A DNA stretch of 64,000 nt from Triglochin maritima (Eukaryota > Streptophyta > Magnoliopsida > Alismatales > Juncaginaceae), in contig OY821787.1 of assembly GCA_963682175.1 (NCBI GenBank), positions 28,188,501-28,252,500 of the forward strand, written 5' to 3'. A program made the position numbers and the translations under genes. The notes beneath the pieces are model-generated. The model was not told the origin of the DNA, ran no database searches, and worked only from the letters and a program-made list of their open reading frames with translations. This document shows positions 51,976-63,583 of this stretch, in pieces; within the stretch, counting starts at the first letter, position 1; the number at the start of each line of letters is the position of its first letter.

Positions 51976-54152
51976 TGTAACATCCCGAAACAATGGAAAT
52001 TTTGAAAATTCATAATCACAACAATAAAGGCTAATAATCAAAGACGGGACTGTTACTTCTAATAAAACAAATAGCGGTGCACCAAATTACATCAGAGTTT
52101 GTCAAAATGATACATGATTACAACAGAACGACAAAATAAGATAAAACGTAATCATGTTGACCTCAGTGGTCCAAGTAGATGATCCGACTCCAAAATGCGT
52201 GTGCCCGCCGCCGATCACCACCCAACTGGACCTATTGTGGTCCTGAAAAAATATATAACAACAATGCCTGAGTTTCCAGAAGGAAACTCCGTATGCCAAC
52301 TCACCTATATGCGTGCATTACACAAATGAACCTATCACACTAGTAGCATGTCATGACATCCACAGAAAGGAAAACAGTTCCCCCGAAGGGTAAAACAGGA
52401 CATCAGTCCGACAGTCAACATTGGGTCTCCCGAGGAGACCTACTGCAGGCACATGCAGTCTTACAGCACGCGACATCGCACCCCCCACACGCGGCTACAG
52501 TACTCAAGGGTTCGGCAGGGAGTCTCTGTTACGCCTGCGGGCCGATAGAATACAAATCTGCAAATCTCTGTGGTCGGAGCCACAGGGACCAACGGAGTCG
52601 TCGCCCAGAAGGTATAACAACATCATCTCGATAGGTGCCCAGTCGAGGAATCAACATAGCCGGAATATCCTCGGCCCAACAATCATCATCGCCGGCACAA
52701 CCTCGGCGGCATCACCGGCACAACATCGGTGGTCCATCACAAACGTCCGGCACAGCATCGGACGGGTCCAGACCGAAGTCTGCCAGGTCATCATGCTCCA
52801 CGAGCCGCAAACACCAACCGCGCCGCTATAAAAGCAGGGCAGCGACCTCCGTAGCCCATAGGCCGGTAGTCACCTTACCCAACGCCAGTTGCGTGCCCGC
52901 ACAAACATCAAACATTGGGATCCGCGATCCCTCAGGCCTGCTATACTACAATGAGTCAAAACAATCTATCAACTTAGTCACGGTCCATACATGAAGGTGA
53001 CGCGTCCCGAACACCTACACTTTTCCACACGCCGGTCCCTGGGCAGGAACGCGGAACGCGCCCACCGTCACCTCCCGGCTCATGCACAAGGCGGGGACAC
53101 GAGTTTCTGTGGACAAAGTTGACATTCAAAAAGGAACCAGGAATTCTGTCCTGGGCCCAAACAGTCGACCGACAAGGGTGATTCGGTCGACCGCTTCCAG
53201 AAAGGAATCGGTCGACCGTACGCCTAACACGGTCTACCGCTGCGCTCAAAACACAATCCCCAACGGTCGAACAAAGGTTTAAAACCGGTCGACCGAACGT
53301 GGTCAAAATCCGGAGTCTGGTCAACATCAAAAACAACACTATCGGTCGACCGACTGAGGGGTCTCGGTCGACCGAAAACTAATAGGGTCAACCTATTATT
53401 CTACGTCATAAAACGGTCGAACACAAACATACAATGGTCGAACAAACATGCATAGAAAATCAGTACACTTAAGTTCCGGTCGAACGACCCCAAGGAACCG
53501 GTCGACCGAAACACAACAGGAAGTCCCAATTCACCAGCCATAGCACTACCGGTCGACCGCCACAAGGCATTGTTCGACCGGTGATGGTTAAAGTCGGGTA
53601 AATAGTGCTAAATCGGTCGACCGCCCGAAGGACCCGGTCGACCGTTGGTCGTCTTCAACCTCGCGCCAGCTGAGGATTTACGAAGAATCTCGCCGCCGGA
53701 GAGGTCTCCGACCCCTCCCGGCCGACCAACACCTCCCCCACACTTGGGGAGCAAGCAAACCACACTAATGAGTCGACATACCTTTCACCCGCGTGAAGTC
53801 GACGGTGCCGGAGCTCCTACGCCTCTCCTCCGGTAGACCTCGATCACGCGCTGCGCCTCTCCCGCACGAGCACCTTCCTCGGCCGACGCCTCCGCAGCTG
53901 CTCCATCAACACGTGCACCAGCATAGGAAAGAAAAGGAAGGAATGAGAGCAAAATGGAAGAAGAAGAAAAGAACAGCAACCCCTTTAAAACCCCTCTCGC
54001 GCACAGTAATCGTCCCCCACACCATCACCCTACACTCCTCAGGCCACTATTCACGCTCCACCGCATGTATTCCACTGTTCACGTGCCTCTTCCCCATGAA
54101 AAACCCCTCTTAATCTCCATTAGAACACTAACCCTAGGTTTGGGTTCTAACA
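51976..54152 (-). repeat. Tekay 3' LTR (copy 2), 2177 bp
   Basis: On the minus strand starts TGTTAGAACCCAAACCTAGG and ends CGGGATGTTACA. Nine exact CGGTCGACCG decamers lie between 53183 and 53645. The GC-rich 52380-53100 part gives long overlapping plus-strand frames, shared with copy 1, that look compositional. Confidence 0.93.
53159..53650. repeat. CGGTCGACCG palindrome array in the Tekay LTR
   Basis: Nine exact copies of the 10-bp palindrome CGGTCGACCG plus many one-off variants (CGGTCGAAC, CGGTCTACCG, GGTCAACC) in about 490 bases, spaced irregularly by 15-130 bases. The homologous arrays are at 27413-27842 and 57800-58290. Confidence 0.93.
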
Positions 54153-54194
54153 ATCCACCCAACTTAAAAGGATTTCGTCCCGAAATCAAAGCAA

Positions 54195-55534
54195 CTACTC
54201 ACCGAAAAGCCTTCTGACTTCCTCCTCGATCTCCCAAGTGGCCTCGCACTCACTGTGATGCTGCCACCTGACCTTCACCATCGTAATGGTCCTCCTCCTG
54301 AGTTGATGATCCATGCGATCGACTATCTCGACTGGTCTCTCCTCGAGCGACAAGTCCTGCTGGATCTCTGGCACTGCTATCTCAATCACGTGAGCTAGAT
54401 CTGTAACGTACTTCCTCAGCATCGATACGTGGAAGACGTTGTGAAGACCTGAAAACTGTGGTGGTAATGCAATCTGGTAGGCAACCTCTCCAACTCGGTC
54501 GAGGATCTCAAAATGCCCAACATACCTCGGACTGAGCTTCCCCTTCTTCCCAAACCTCATCACACCTCGGGCTGGGGAAATCTTCAGAAACACATGGTCG
54601 CCCACCTCGAAACTCAACACCCGTCTGCGTCGATCAGCATAACTCTTCTGCCTGATCTGTGTTGTGGCCAGTCTCCTCCTGATCACATCCACCTTCTCTG
54701 CATACATCTGCACGATCTCTGGCCCCACTAACTGCCTCTCGCCCACATCACTCCAGCATACCGGTAATCTGCAAGGCCTCCCATATAACGCCTCGTACGG
54801 TGTCATCCCAATACTCGAGTGGTAGCTGTTGTTGTAGGCGAACTCTATCAGCGGCAAGTGCTCATCCCAGTGTCCTGCCCAATCCAGTGTGCATGCTCTC
54901 AACATATCCTCTAGGGTCTGAATCGTCCTTTCTGACTGACCATTTGTCTGCGGGTGAAACACTGTACTGAACCTCAGACGCGTCCCCAAAGCCTGCTGCA
55001 GACTCCCCCAAAATCTAGAAGTGAATCGAGGATCTCGATCGGAGATGATGCTCACTGGCACTCCATGCAACCTGACTATCTCCTCCACGTACAACTTAGC
55101 TAGACCCTCCAAAGGCAACGTGGTCCTGATCGCTAAGAAGTGCGCCGACTTGGTCAGTCGATCGATTATCACCCAAATCGTGTCATGGAATCTCCTCGTC
55201 TTCGGCAATCCTGTGACAAAATCCATCGTCACGTGCTCCCACTTCCACTCAGGAAGCTCTATACACTTCATCGGTCCTGCTGGCCGCTGATGCTCAATCT
55301 TCACCTGCTGACAGACTCAGCATCGCTCCACAAACTCTACGATGTCCCTCTTCATGCCCTTCCACCAGAAGTTCCGCTGCAGGTCCTTATACATCTTCGT
55401 GCTCCCCGGATGAATGGTGTATCTAGCTCTGTGTGCCTCCTCCATGATGTCATCTCTCAGCCCCTCGACCTTCGGTACCCAGATCCGACTCCTGAACCTC
55501 AAACCACCATCAACCCCTACACTGAAGTCTGATC
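54195..55534 (-). pseudogene. Tekay integrase and chromodomain, one stop
   Basis: HHCC region [17 protein letters not shown] ... FVERC, then a TGA, then VCQQVK (the stop falls between the two Cys, at about 55314-55316). After that, 369 codons are open. The core catalytic residues are all present: TMDFVTGLP (Asp), IISDRDPRF (Asp), [13 protein letters not shown] (Glu). The GPY/F-like module reads RYVGHFEIL with His for Pro. The C-terminal chromodomain (RTITMVKVRWQHHSE ... ATWEIEEEV) ends at 54195. A single base change would explain the inactivity of this domain, so it decayed recently compared with the other pol genes here. Confidence 0.9.
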
Positions 55535-56165
55535 CATCTCTGGAAGCTAACTGTAGCAGACCAGCTAACTCCTCGTCCCCATGCTGAGCCTGCACCACCC
55601 GTGAGACAGTCTGTGGCTCCACCAGAAGCCCAGCAATCACTGCTCCCTCTGAACCCTCTGTGAACGGTCTCCACTCTGACAATGCCTCGAGTAGCCTCCA
55701 CTTCTGGATGCACAGACTCGCAACTGAAACCTCCACCTTCCTACTCAGCGCATCTGCAACCGAATTCGCCTTCCCCGGATGATAGGAAATGGTGAAGTCG
55801 TAGTCCTTAATGAACTCAAGCCATCTGCGCTGCCTCATATTCAGCTCCTTCTGCGAGAACAAATACTTCAGGCTCTGATGATCTGTGAAGACCTCAAACT
55901 GCTCGCCATACAGATAGTGTTGCCAGGTCTTCAATGCGTGAACTACCACTGCCAACTCTAGATCATGAGTAGGGTAGTTCTTCTCGTGCACCTTCAGCTG
56001 CCTTGAAGCGTACGCCACCACTTTCCCGTGCTGCATCAGAACACAGCCCAAGCCAATCCCTGACGCATCGTTGTATATCACATAACCTCCACTGCCACTC
56101 GGTAGAGTCAGAATAGGTGTTGTCGTCAATCGCCTCTTCAGCTGCTGAAACCTGTCCTCGCACTT
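55535..56165 (-). pseudogene. Tekay RNase H
   Basis: Continues from the RT connection: [32 protein letters not shown] (catalytic Asp near 56060), [36 protein letters not shown] (Glu in HDLELAV), [14 protein letters not shown] (Asp), [17 protein letters not shown] (Asp). This part is open from 56129 into the integrase zinc region. A stop (WS*KCED) at 56163-56165 separates it from the RT connection. Confidence 0.88.
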
Positions 56166-56934
56166 CTAGGACCAAACAAACTCGACGCCCTTCTGCATCA
56201 ACGCTGTCAGCGGCGATGCAAGTCTGGAGAAATCCTGGATGAACCGCCTGTAATACCCTGCCAGTCCTACAAAACTCCTGATCTCTGTCACGCTCGTCGG
56301 GGCTCTCCACTGAGTCACAGCCTCGACCTTCGCCGGATCCACCGAAATCCCATCAGCTGACACAATATGTCCCAGAAAAGCCACCTGATCCAACTAAAAC
56401 TCACACTTCGTGTACTTGGCATAAAGCTGTTGATCCCTCAAGATGCCAAGCACAGTCCTCAGGTGCTCTCGATGCTGCTCCCTATCAGGTGAGTATACCA
56501 AAATGTCGTCTACGAATACAACGACAAATTTGTCGAGGTACGGCTGAAAGGTCCTATTCATCAAATCCATGAATGCTGCAGGTGCATTCGTCAGTCCAAA
56601 TGGCATCACCAAGAACTCGTAGTGCCTGTACCGCGTCCTGAAGGTTGTCTTCTGAACATCTGCCTCCCTGATCCTTAACTGGTGATAACCCGAACGCAGA
56701 TAGATCTTCGAGAACACTCTCGCCGTCTGTAACTGATCAAACAAGTCATCAATCGTGGCCAAAGGGTACCGGGTCCGAACGGTAACCTTATTCAGCATCC
56801 TGTAGTCGATGTACATCCGCAACGACCCATCCTTCTTCTTCACGAAGAGCACAGGCGCTCCCCATGGAGAAACACTTGGTCGAATGAAACCAGACTCCAT
56901 CAACTCCTGCAAACTGCTTCTTCAGCTCTGTCAA
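56166..56934 (-). pseudogene. Tekay reverse transcriptase
   Basis: [43 protein letters not shown], then [18 protein letters not shown] and the active site [12 protein letters not shown] with both Asp intact. [23 protein letters not shown] and [18 protein letters not shown] follow. Stops lie at about 56391-56393 (CEF*LDQ), at the junction with RNase H, and there is a frame change near 56915. CSGYHQ-type motif reads LRSGYHQL. Otherwise collinear with intact family members. Confidence 0.9.
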
Positions 56935-57520
56935 CTAAGCAGGTGTCATACGATACGGAGCCTTTGACTGAGGTGTCGTACCCGCCACCAACTCGATGCC
57001 GAACTCGATCTCTCGGTGCGGCGGTAATGCTGGAATCTCTGCTGGAAATACATCTGGAAACTCCTGCACTACCTCTATATCCTCCAGCCTCCTCGTCTCA
57101 GGATCAAGAACTACTAGCGTAGCCACGAACGCTCTGCATCCCTGCTGTATCAGTGTCTGTGCCTTAACCGCAGACACAATCAGACGACCCCCTCTGCTCC
57201 TCGCACCTCTGATCAAAACATCTGGCAAGCCCTTCATCGGAATCAGGATCTTCTTCTCACGGCAAAAGACCTGCACGTCGTACTGTGACAGCCAATCCAT
57301 CCCCAGTATGACGTCGAAGTCCTCCATCGATAACAAGACCAGATCAGCCGAAAAATCATGGTCTCCCGAAGCAACTGTGGTGCCGGGGAAAAAGCTCCCC
57401 ACAGTGCCCACCTCACCCATGGGTGTGCTGACCTCCAAAACATCAGTCAGCAGCACAGGGTCCGACCCAACTCGCCAGCAAACTTCTCCGAAATGAAGTA
57501 GTGAGTAGCGTCGCAATCAA
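56935..57520 (-). pseudogene. Tekay protease and linker to RT
   Basis: The active-site region is LFDCDATHYFIS (about 57525-57490), where the usual Asp-Ser-Gly is Asp-Cys-Asp, so the essential Gly is lost. A frame change follows near 57480. The frame 57516-56935 has DVILGMDWLSQYDV (57310-57265), EDIEVVQEFPDVFP and REIEFGIELVAGTTP, then ends at a TAG (56935-56937) in place of a sense codon between TPA and LTELKK. Confidence 0.85.
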
Positions 57521-57785
57521 ACAACACACGCGCAACCAAGCCAGAAACAGAAAGTGTACCTTCCACCACGGTGTTGGAGTCCCTCGCCTCCTCAGCCTGA
57601 ATAGTGAAAACTCGCCCGGTCTTCCTGCCCTGACCCGGTGACACTACGGATCGACTGCCTCTGCATCTGCCTACTGCTTGTGGTCCTGGCCTCCTGCTCG
57701 GCTCCCCCTGCCTCTGAGGACAATCACGGATGAAATGTCCCATCTGACCGCAACCCATACACGCTCCAGTCCGACGGGGACACTC
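57521..57785 (-). pseudogene. Tekay gag, C-terminal zinc knuckle remnant
   Basis: CMGCGQMGHFIRDC (CX2CX4HX4C; about 57765-57720) followed by a basic Pro/Arg-rich linker into the protease. Everything N-terminal has been deleted. The frame now reads out into LTR sequence at 57786. Confidence 0.85.
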
Positions 57786-58796
57786 CTGTCCTGGGCCCAA
57801 ACGGTCGACCGACAAGGGTGATTCAGTCGACCGCTTCCAAAAAGGAATCAGTCGACCGTACGCCTAACACGGTCTACCGCTGCGCTCAAAACACAATCCC
57901 CAACGGTCGAACAAAGGTCTAAAACCGGTCGACCGAACGAGGTCAAAATCCGGAGTCTGGTCAACATCAAAAACAATACTATCGGTCGACCGACTCAGGG
58001 GTCTCGATCGACCGAAAACTAACAGGGTCAACCTATTATTCTACGTCATAAAACGGTCGAACGCAAACATACAACGGTCGAACAAACATGCATAGAAAAT
58101 CAGTACACTTAAGTTCCGGTCGAACGACCCCAAGGAACCGGTCGACCGAAACACAACAGGAAGTCCCAACTCACCAGCAATATGCACTACCGGTCGACCG
58201 CCACACGGCATCGTTCGCCCGGTGAAGGTTAAAGTCGGGTAAATAGTGCTAAAACGGTCGACCGCCCGAAGGACCCGGTCCACCGTTGGTCGTCTTCAAC
58301 CTCGCGCCAGCCAAGGATTTACGAAGAATCTCGCAGCCGGAGAGGTCTCCGACCCCTCCCGACCGACCAACACCTCCCCCGCACTTGGGGAGCAAGCAAA
58401 CCACACTAATGAGTCGACATACCTTTCACCCGCGTGAAGTCGACGGTGCCGGAGCTCCTACGCCTCTCCTCCGGTAGACCTCGATCACGCGCTGCGCCTC
58501 TCCCGCACGAGCACCTTCCTCGGCCGACGTCTCCGCAGCTGCTCCACCAACACGCGCACCAGCAAAGGAAAGAAAAGGAAGGAATGAGAGCAAAGTGGAA
58601 GAAGAAGAAGAAAAGAACGACAACCCCTTTAAAACCCCTCTCGCGCACAGTAATCGTCCTCCACACCATCACCCTACACTCCTCAGGCCACTATTCACGC
58701 TCCACCCCATGTATTACACTGTTCACGTGCCTCTTCCCCATGCAAAACCCCTCTTAATCTCCATTAGCACACTAACCCTAGATTTGGGTTCTAACA
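57786..58796 (-). repeat. Tekay 5' LTR, first half only (copy 2)
   Basis: Matches 53147-54152 and ends TGTTAGAACCCAAATCTAGG at 58796. Differences from the 3' LTR are few and mostly C/T or G/A in CG contexts (for example CAGTCGACC for CGGTCGACC), the pattern expected from deamination of methylated C. Confidence 0.92.
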
Positions 58797-58801
58797 ACAA
58801 T

Positions 58802-61010
58802 GACGTCCATGTGCGTGGCCTAGCTTATCTTGGTTTCTTGTGTAGTGCATGCATTTTTGCGGGCTTATTTGATTTTGCCGTTTGCTCACCTACCAAATTG
58901 CGTGCTTAATGGACTTCATTGAAAATTGAAGTTTGTCTTTCATGTTATGTAAACTCTATTAAAAAACCACAATTAGCTCAGCAATGGACACACAACCCAA
59001 ACTACGTACCAGTCCGATCCATTGACGAGTGTTCTTACTAGCTTGTGGGTCACACTGCACATTCGACGCTCATCCTCACCAGACTGCGCCAACAATGAAA
59101 TTGTGGTCGTTTTATCTTAAATGGAACATGACCAACCCTTCACCTTCCGTGGGGGTTATATTTTTATCTAAGAGAATCTTTGTTGGCGACTCAATTGAGA
59201 GTTATTTGATCCTTACTTATTTCTTGATTTATATTCAACGTGTGTTTACTGCTTCGCTTTGTTTGGATCACACTGCTAATCTTGCTTGACATTTTCCTAC
59301 TTTGTATACCTCACAATATTGTATTGACAACACAAAACTTTACACTAATCACACTGTAAACCCGGGTTGCATACTCAACACATTTACCCCAAGGATAACC
59401 CAATAGATTGACCGTCTCATTTAGCTTATATGCATTTGGTTAGCTTCCGTTTGTCTCAGTTGCACTTCTTTATTTTCTTATTTTTTCTCTATGATTTCAT
59501 ATTCTCTTCTTTTCTTAATATGTGGTTCAAATTAATTTGGTTTTACTATTCTTTTATGTTTGTTCAAAATGTTTGTCCTCGAAAATACATCAAGTCAAGG
59601 CAGCACATATAGAAAATAGATGGAGCTGAATCGAAACTAAAATTTGATGCAAACAATAGATCATGAGATGGGAAAATTGTTTACGAATAAAAGATAACTC
59701 TTTTTGGTGTAGGTAAAAGATGAAAGTCTATAAGTGGGTGTATAAGTTTTGGAAGGTTCATAAACATAAGTTATGTTTATTTGCAATTTACTCCCAAAAA
59801 CTATGGCTTCATTTCAGTTTGATCCCTTTAACTTTAAAATATCACAATTACACCTTTAAAATTTTGAGTAACATTAATGCTCAATATATTATCAATAAAT
59901 TATTAGTTTTCAACAAATTCTTTGTTAGTTTTCAATATTTAATGGTGTTTTGTGAGAATGGGCCTAACTATAACAATATGGTGAAGTTGGAGTTAGATAA
60001 AATTGTGTATGATTTCTTTCAAATTTATATCATATTGACAGCAAATGTATATCACATTGGAAATGAGTTGGAACCGAATCTACAGCTAGTTAGTGTTAGG
60101 TGTCCACTATGAAAAATTTAAAATCTCAACAAAATACAATAAATATATTGAAAACTAACAATTTATTGATGAAGTTGGGGAGAATGTTTGCAAAAATAAA
60201 CCAAATTTGACCATAGATGCAGTTATTCATAGACATTGTTAAGTCGGCAAAGCTAACAACGCTACATTATTTGAAATACAATCACAACTAAACTAGAAAA
60301 GAGCAAAGAATTAATAGTTAAATATTTTGAAAGATAATCTTGTATTTGTAACAAACAATGTCCCTTCTAATGTCTAAGGACCACTTTTTTATATTAAAAA
60401 AGGTTTAGACTTACTGTACAAACGCTTGAACTTGGTTAAATATGTAATATTCGGTATGTGAGAAAATAATTCATTTCTTAAAAGATAAAAAAATATTAAA
60501 CAAAATATATCCTGTGATTTTTGATCAGGAAGAAAACACATCATTAGAGTAAGTAAATAAATAATACCTCGACGTAATACGACATTAATGTGAAACTTTT
60601 GACGGAGATTTATAATTAACCTTTTAAAGTTACAAAGTTAGTTGTCAAACCATAATAAATGTGGCACAATCACTCTGCAATAGGAAATGAATCACAAAAT
60701 GGCCGTTTGAATTAGCTTGTAGGAGTTAATTCTTCTTTATGTGAAGTTGATTATTCATGTAATGTGTTCAGTTACTTCATTTCTCTCATTTATTAAAATG
60801 ACTCACGTACCCTTCCAATTTTTTTTTAAAATTAATGAAATAAAATAATCCAATAATTTATTTTAACCCTTGTGATTTACAGTTGAATGTGTAGGTTTAA
60901 ATTTATATTCTTACTTGTCATGGGTTTTTGAAACTTACCATGGGTTTTTGGTACTTCTTGCAAATTAATATCAAACAGTAATATTATTGTTACCAATTTT
61001 ATGTTATGTA
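58802..61010. other. Unassigned AT-rich region
   Basis: About 2.2 kb with no recognised gene. A 130-codon frame at 59720-60112 has no motifs I know. A loose inverted repeat (caataaattattagttttcaa near 59890 and its inverse at 60145-60170) suggests an old MITE. Confidence 0.5.
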
Positions 61011-61018
61011 ATTAAAAA

Positions 61019-61271
61019 TATGGGTGAGCAAATTTTGGTCCGGGCACCCGAACCGGACCGAACTTTTCAGTCCAGACCGAACCGGACCGAATTTTTTCGG
61101 TCCGATCTTCGGTCCGGTTGGGTCCAGTTTGGTCCAGTCCGGTACAGGACCGAACCAAGATTTGTGGGTAAAATTCGGGTTTTGGACTGAACCGGATCGA
61201 CCCGAATTTATTTTGTCCAGACGTCCCAAAAATTCGGTCTTCGATACGGTCTGATCCGAAGCTCACCCCTA
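61019..61271. mobile_element. hAT-type MITE, 253 bp
   Basis: Ends TATGGGTGAGC and GCTCACCCCTA (10 of 11 match as inverted repeats). The 8-bp flanks attaaaaa and cttaaaac share the central six bases. The interior is full of 'aaccggaccgaa' / 'ttcggtccg' units in both orientations. No coding capacity. Confidence 0.8.
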
Positions 61272-61279
61272 CTTAAAAC

Positions 61280-62317
61280 AATAAAATAACATTTGAAAAT
61301 AATAATTTCTTATTGATTTTGGTTTGAGGATAATTGCAAACTTGTAGTTTTGTTTAGTAAATATTACAACCAATGAAGGAAATATAAGTAATATGATATC
61401 AAGAGTCCATGGAGACTCTAGAGAAGTGATAAAAAAATAGATTTTGAGAAAGGAGAGAGTTGTGAGAGCATGAATCAAGAATGTACAATCGATTCTGGAG
61501 AATCAATTTTTTGGAAAGTATTTCGATAAAACAATCTGATAAGCTTGAGATAGATTCTCTAGAATCAACTCATAGAAGGTGATCCAAACAACTCCCAAGA
61601 TGTAATGAGTTGGGCATATATTTTCGGTTCTCTGGCAGTTGGATTGGATCCCAATATCTTTTGTACATAAATATTGGCTTTAGACTTACATTTTTTTGCA
61701 ATTATCCATAAGTATTCTTATGATTTTTCAAAATGTCACCATTAATAATCTTTTGATGTTTCATGATATATACTATATATAAATTCATGTTTGGAAAAGA
61801 CTTTCAAATATTTTTTTATGTCTCGTCAAGGTCCTTCATCTCAAAATTTCTTGTGAGACATTAGCGAGAACCACATCCGCACTTGGTGGATCGATATTTA
61901 TCGATTACTATGGCAACCCTATTCTCTATTGATATAGTTGTTACTTTCCACACGATTCAAATGCAAACCAACAACCCACGACAATTATCTTTCGGTTGTC
62001 CAAGTCCATGCATCAAGAAAAAAAATCTAATAATTTGAAGACATCAATTTTAATCATTGTTAAAAGAACAAAATTTCCGAGATTAGTCAAACTGTGTTCG
62101 TTACATTTCTATGTAGTCATTCAGTACATTTAGTCATATACTGCCACTTATCGATTATCAATATGTTTTATGGAAATAAAAAGTTTTAATTATGGTATAA
62201 GACAAAGATAATGATCATTATTGAAATAAGATAACCATATGAGTAGGTAGAACACTAGAACAAAAGGATGGGCACCAAGTACAAAACACAAAACCTACCA
62301 TTTGGTTTGGGTTTTAT
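61280..62317. other. Unassigned AT-rich spacer
   Basis: A short duplication 'gattct(g/c)(g/t)agaatcaa' occurs at 61490-61567. No coding sequence or element ends recognised. Confidence 0.5.
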
Positions 62318-62326
62318 TTTTATTTG

Positions 62327-62968
62327 GGTTTTTTGTTATTCTGCCACTCAAAAACACTTGATTCCTGAAATGTCATCCAATTACGACTATTTATCCAGGA
62401 GTAACTAAAATAAATTTTTAACATCCAAAATGTCATTATATTTTTTTATGTCACTCTGTTGACTTTTTCCATTAACGGAATTACTATTCCGTTAACGACG
62501 TTAAAAATATTAATATTTAATTGTAATTTTTACAATTTCACGCTCAAAAACTTATTTATTTTTTTTCCTTATGTCTTTCTCTATCCTCTCTCTTCTGAGT
62601 TCCACCTTGTTCTAAGTTCCAACACTAGAACTAAAGTAATAAAGTAAAAGTTTAATTACACCTTGTGTAATAGAGAGAGGAGAGAGAAAGAGGAGAGAGA
62701 TGACAAAAGAGGAACTAGAGGGAAAAAAGAAAGAGATGAGGAAAAAATTAATTAAGTTTTTGAGGGTGAAATTGTAAAATTTACAATTAAATATTATTTT
62801 TTTAACGCCGTTAACGGAATAGTAACTCCATTAACGGTGTGGCGTAAAAAATTATTATGGCATTTTGGATGTTAAAATTTTATTTTAGTTGCTCCTGGAC
62901 AAATAGTCGTAACTGGATGACATTTCGGGAAATCAAGTGTTTCTGAGTGGAAGAATAGCAAAAAATCC
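62327..62968. mobile_element. Mutator-like MITE, 642 bp, 9-bp TSD
   Basis: Long terminal inverted repeats of about 230 bases (62327-62555 and 62745-62968; outer ends GGGTTTTTTGTTATTC and, inverted, GGATTTTTTGCTATTC). Flanked by a perfect 9-bp repeat TTTTTATTT (62318-62326, 62969-62977). The centre has GA/CT-rich stretches. No transposase. Confidence 0.9.
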
Positions 62969-62979
62969 TTTTTATTTTT

Positions 62980-63464
62980 CGGTAAATTACATATAACCCC
63001 CTAAACTTTGGGCTCAAATCACTTAACCCCCATGAACTTTCAAAGTTAAAACTTAACTCCCTGAATTTGGGATTGTAACACTTAAACTTTTTAATCGCTA
63101 GAATTCACATCTTTAACATTATTTTTTCGTGTTTGTAAAGGTCGGTTTAGATTGGATGTCATATCTGAGTGAAATTTGAGTCCAATTGTTACCAAATTAG
63201 ACTCAAATATGAATCACATTTGACATCTGATCTGATATGATCCAAACTCTTCTTTAAAGTTAGATTTACGAGTGTTCTACGCAAATAACTCCACACACAA
63301 AAATTAACGGTTAAGTTAAGACCTGGAATCTAGTGATTAAAAGAAGTTCAAGGGTGATAATGTGTTACATATTAAAAGTTGAGGGGAGTTAATATTAACT
63401 TCGAAAGTTTGTGGGAGTTAAGTGACTTGGGCTGATAGTTCAAGGGGTTATATATGATTTGCCC
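62980..63464. mobile_element. Mutator-like MITE, 485 bp, 9-bp TSD
   Basis: Inverted repeats of about 170 bases (left 'ggtaaattacatataacccc', right inverse 'gggcaaatcatatataacccc'). Flanked by the perfect 9-bp repeat TTTATTTTT (62971-62979, 63465-63473). It is unrelated in sequence to its neighbour at 62327-62968, but its left TSD overlaps that element's right TSD. Confidence 0.9.
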
Positions 63465-63583
63465 TTTATTTTTTGTGTTAAATATAATGTTAACTAGTAA
63501 GAAATTGTATATTTAACATATGAGAGGAGAACGCCTGAAATTCTACACAGGTCGGATCACCCTTAGATTAAATATACTAATAT

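Larger units (their letters stand above)
51976..58796 (-). mobile_element. Tekay/Del-type chromovirus, copy 2, TSD acaat
   Basis: Flanked by a perfect 5-bp TSD, acaat (51971-51975 and 58797-58801). Minus-strand order: 5' LTR fragment (58796-57786), zinc knuckle of gag, protease, RT, RNase H, integrase with chromodomain, and the full 3' LTR (54152-51976). The 3' part of the 5' LTR, the PBS, leader and most of gag have been deleted. Coding parts bear only a handful of stops and frameshifts. Confidence 0.95.

Noticed and set aside
53159..53650. CRISPR-like array of short repeats
   Set aside because: The repeat unit is a 10-bp palindrome with irregular spacing in an LTR of a plant retrotransposon. 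There are no cas genes, and spacers are homologous between copies.
58801..58909. Chimeric frame running from Tekay LTR into flanking DNA (58595-58909)
   Set aside because: It crosses the element boundary at 58796, and the LTR part is open in several frames in all copies. No evidence of expression.
59029..59289. 86-codon frame
   Set aside because: No recognisable motif and typical of chance frames in this spacer.
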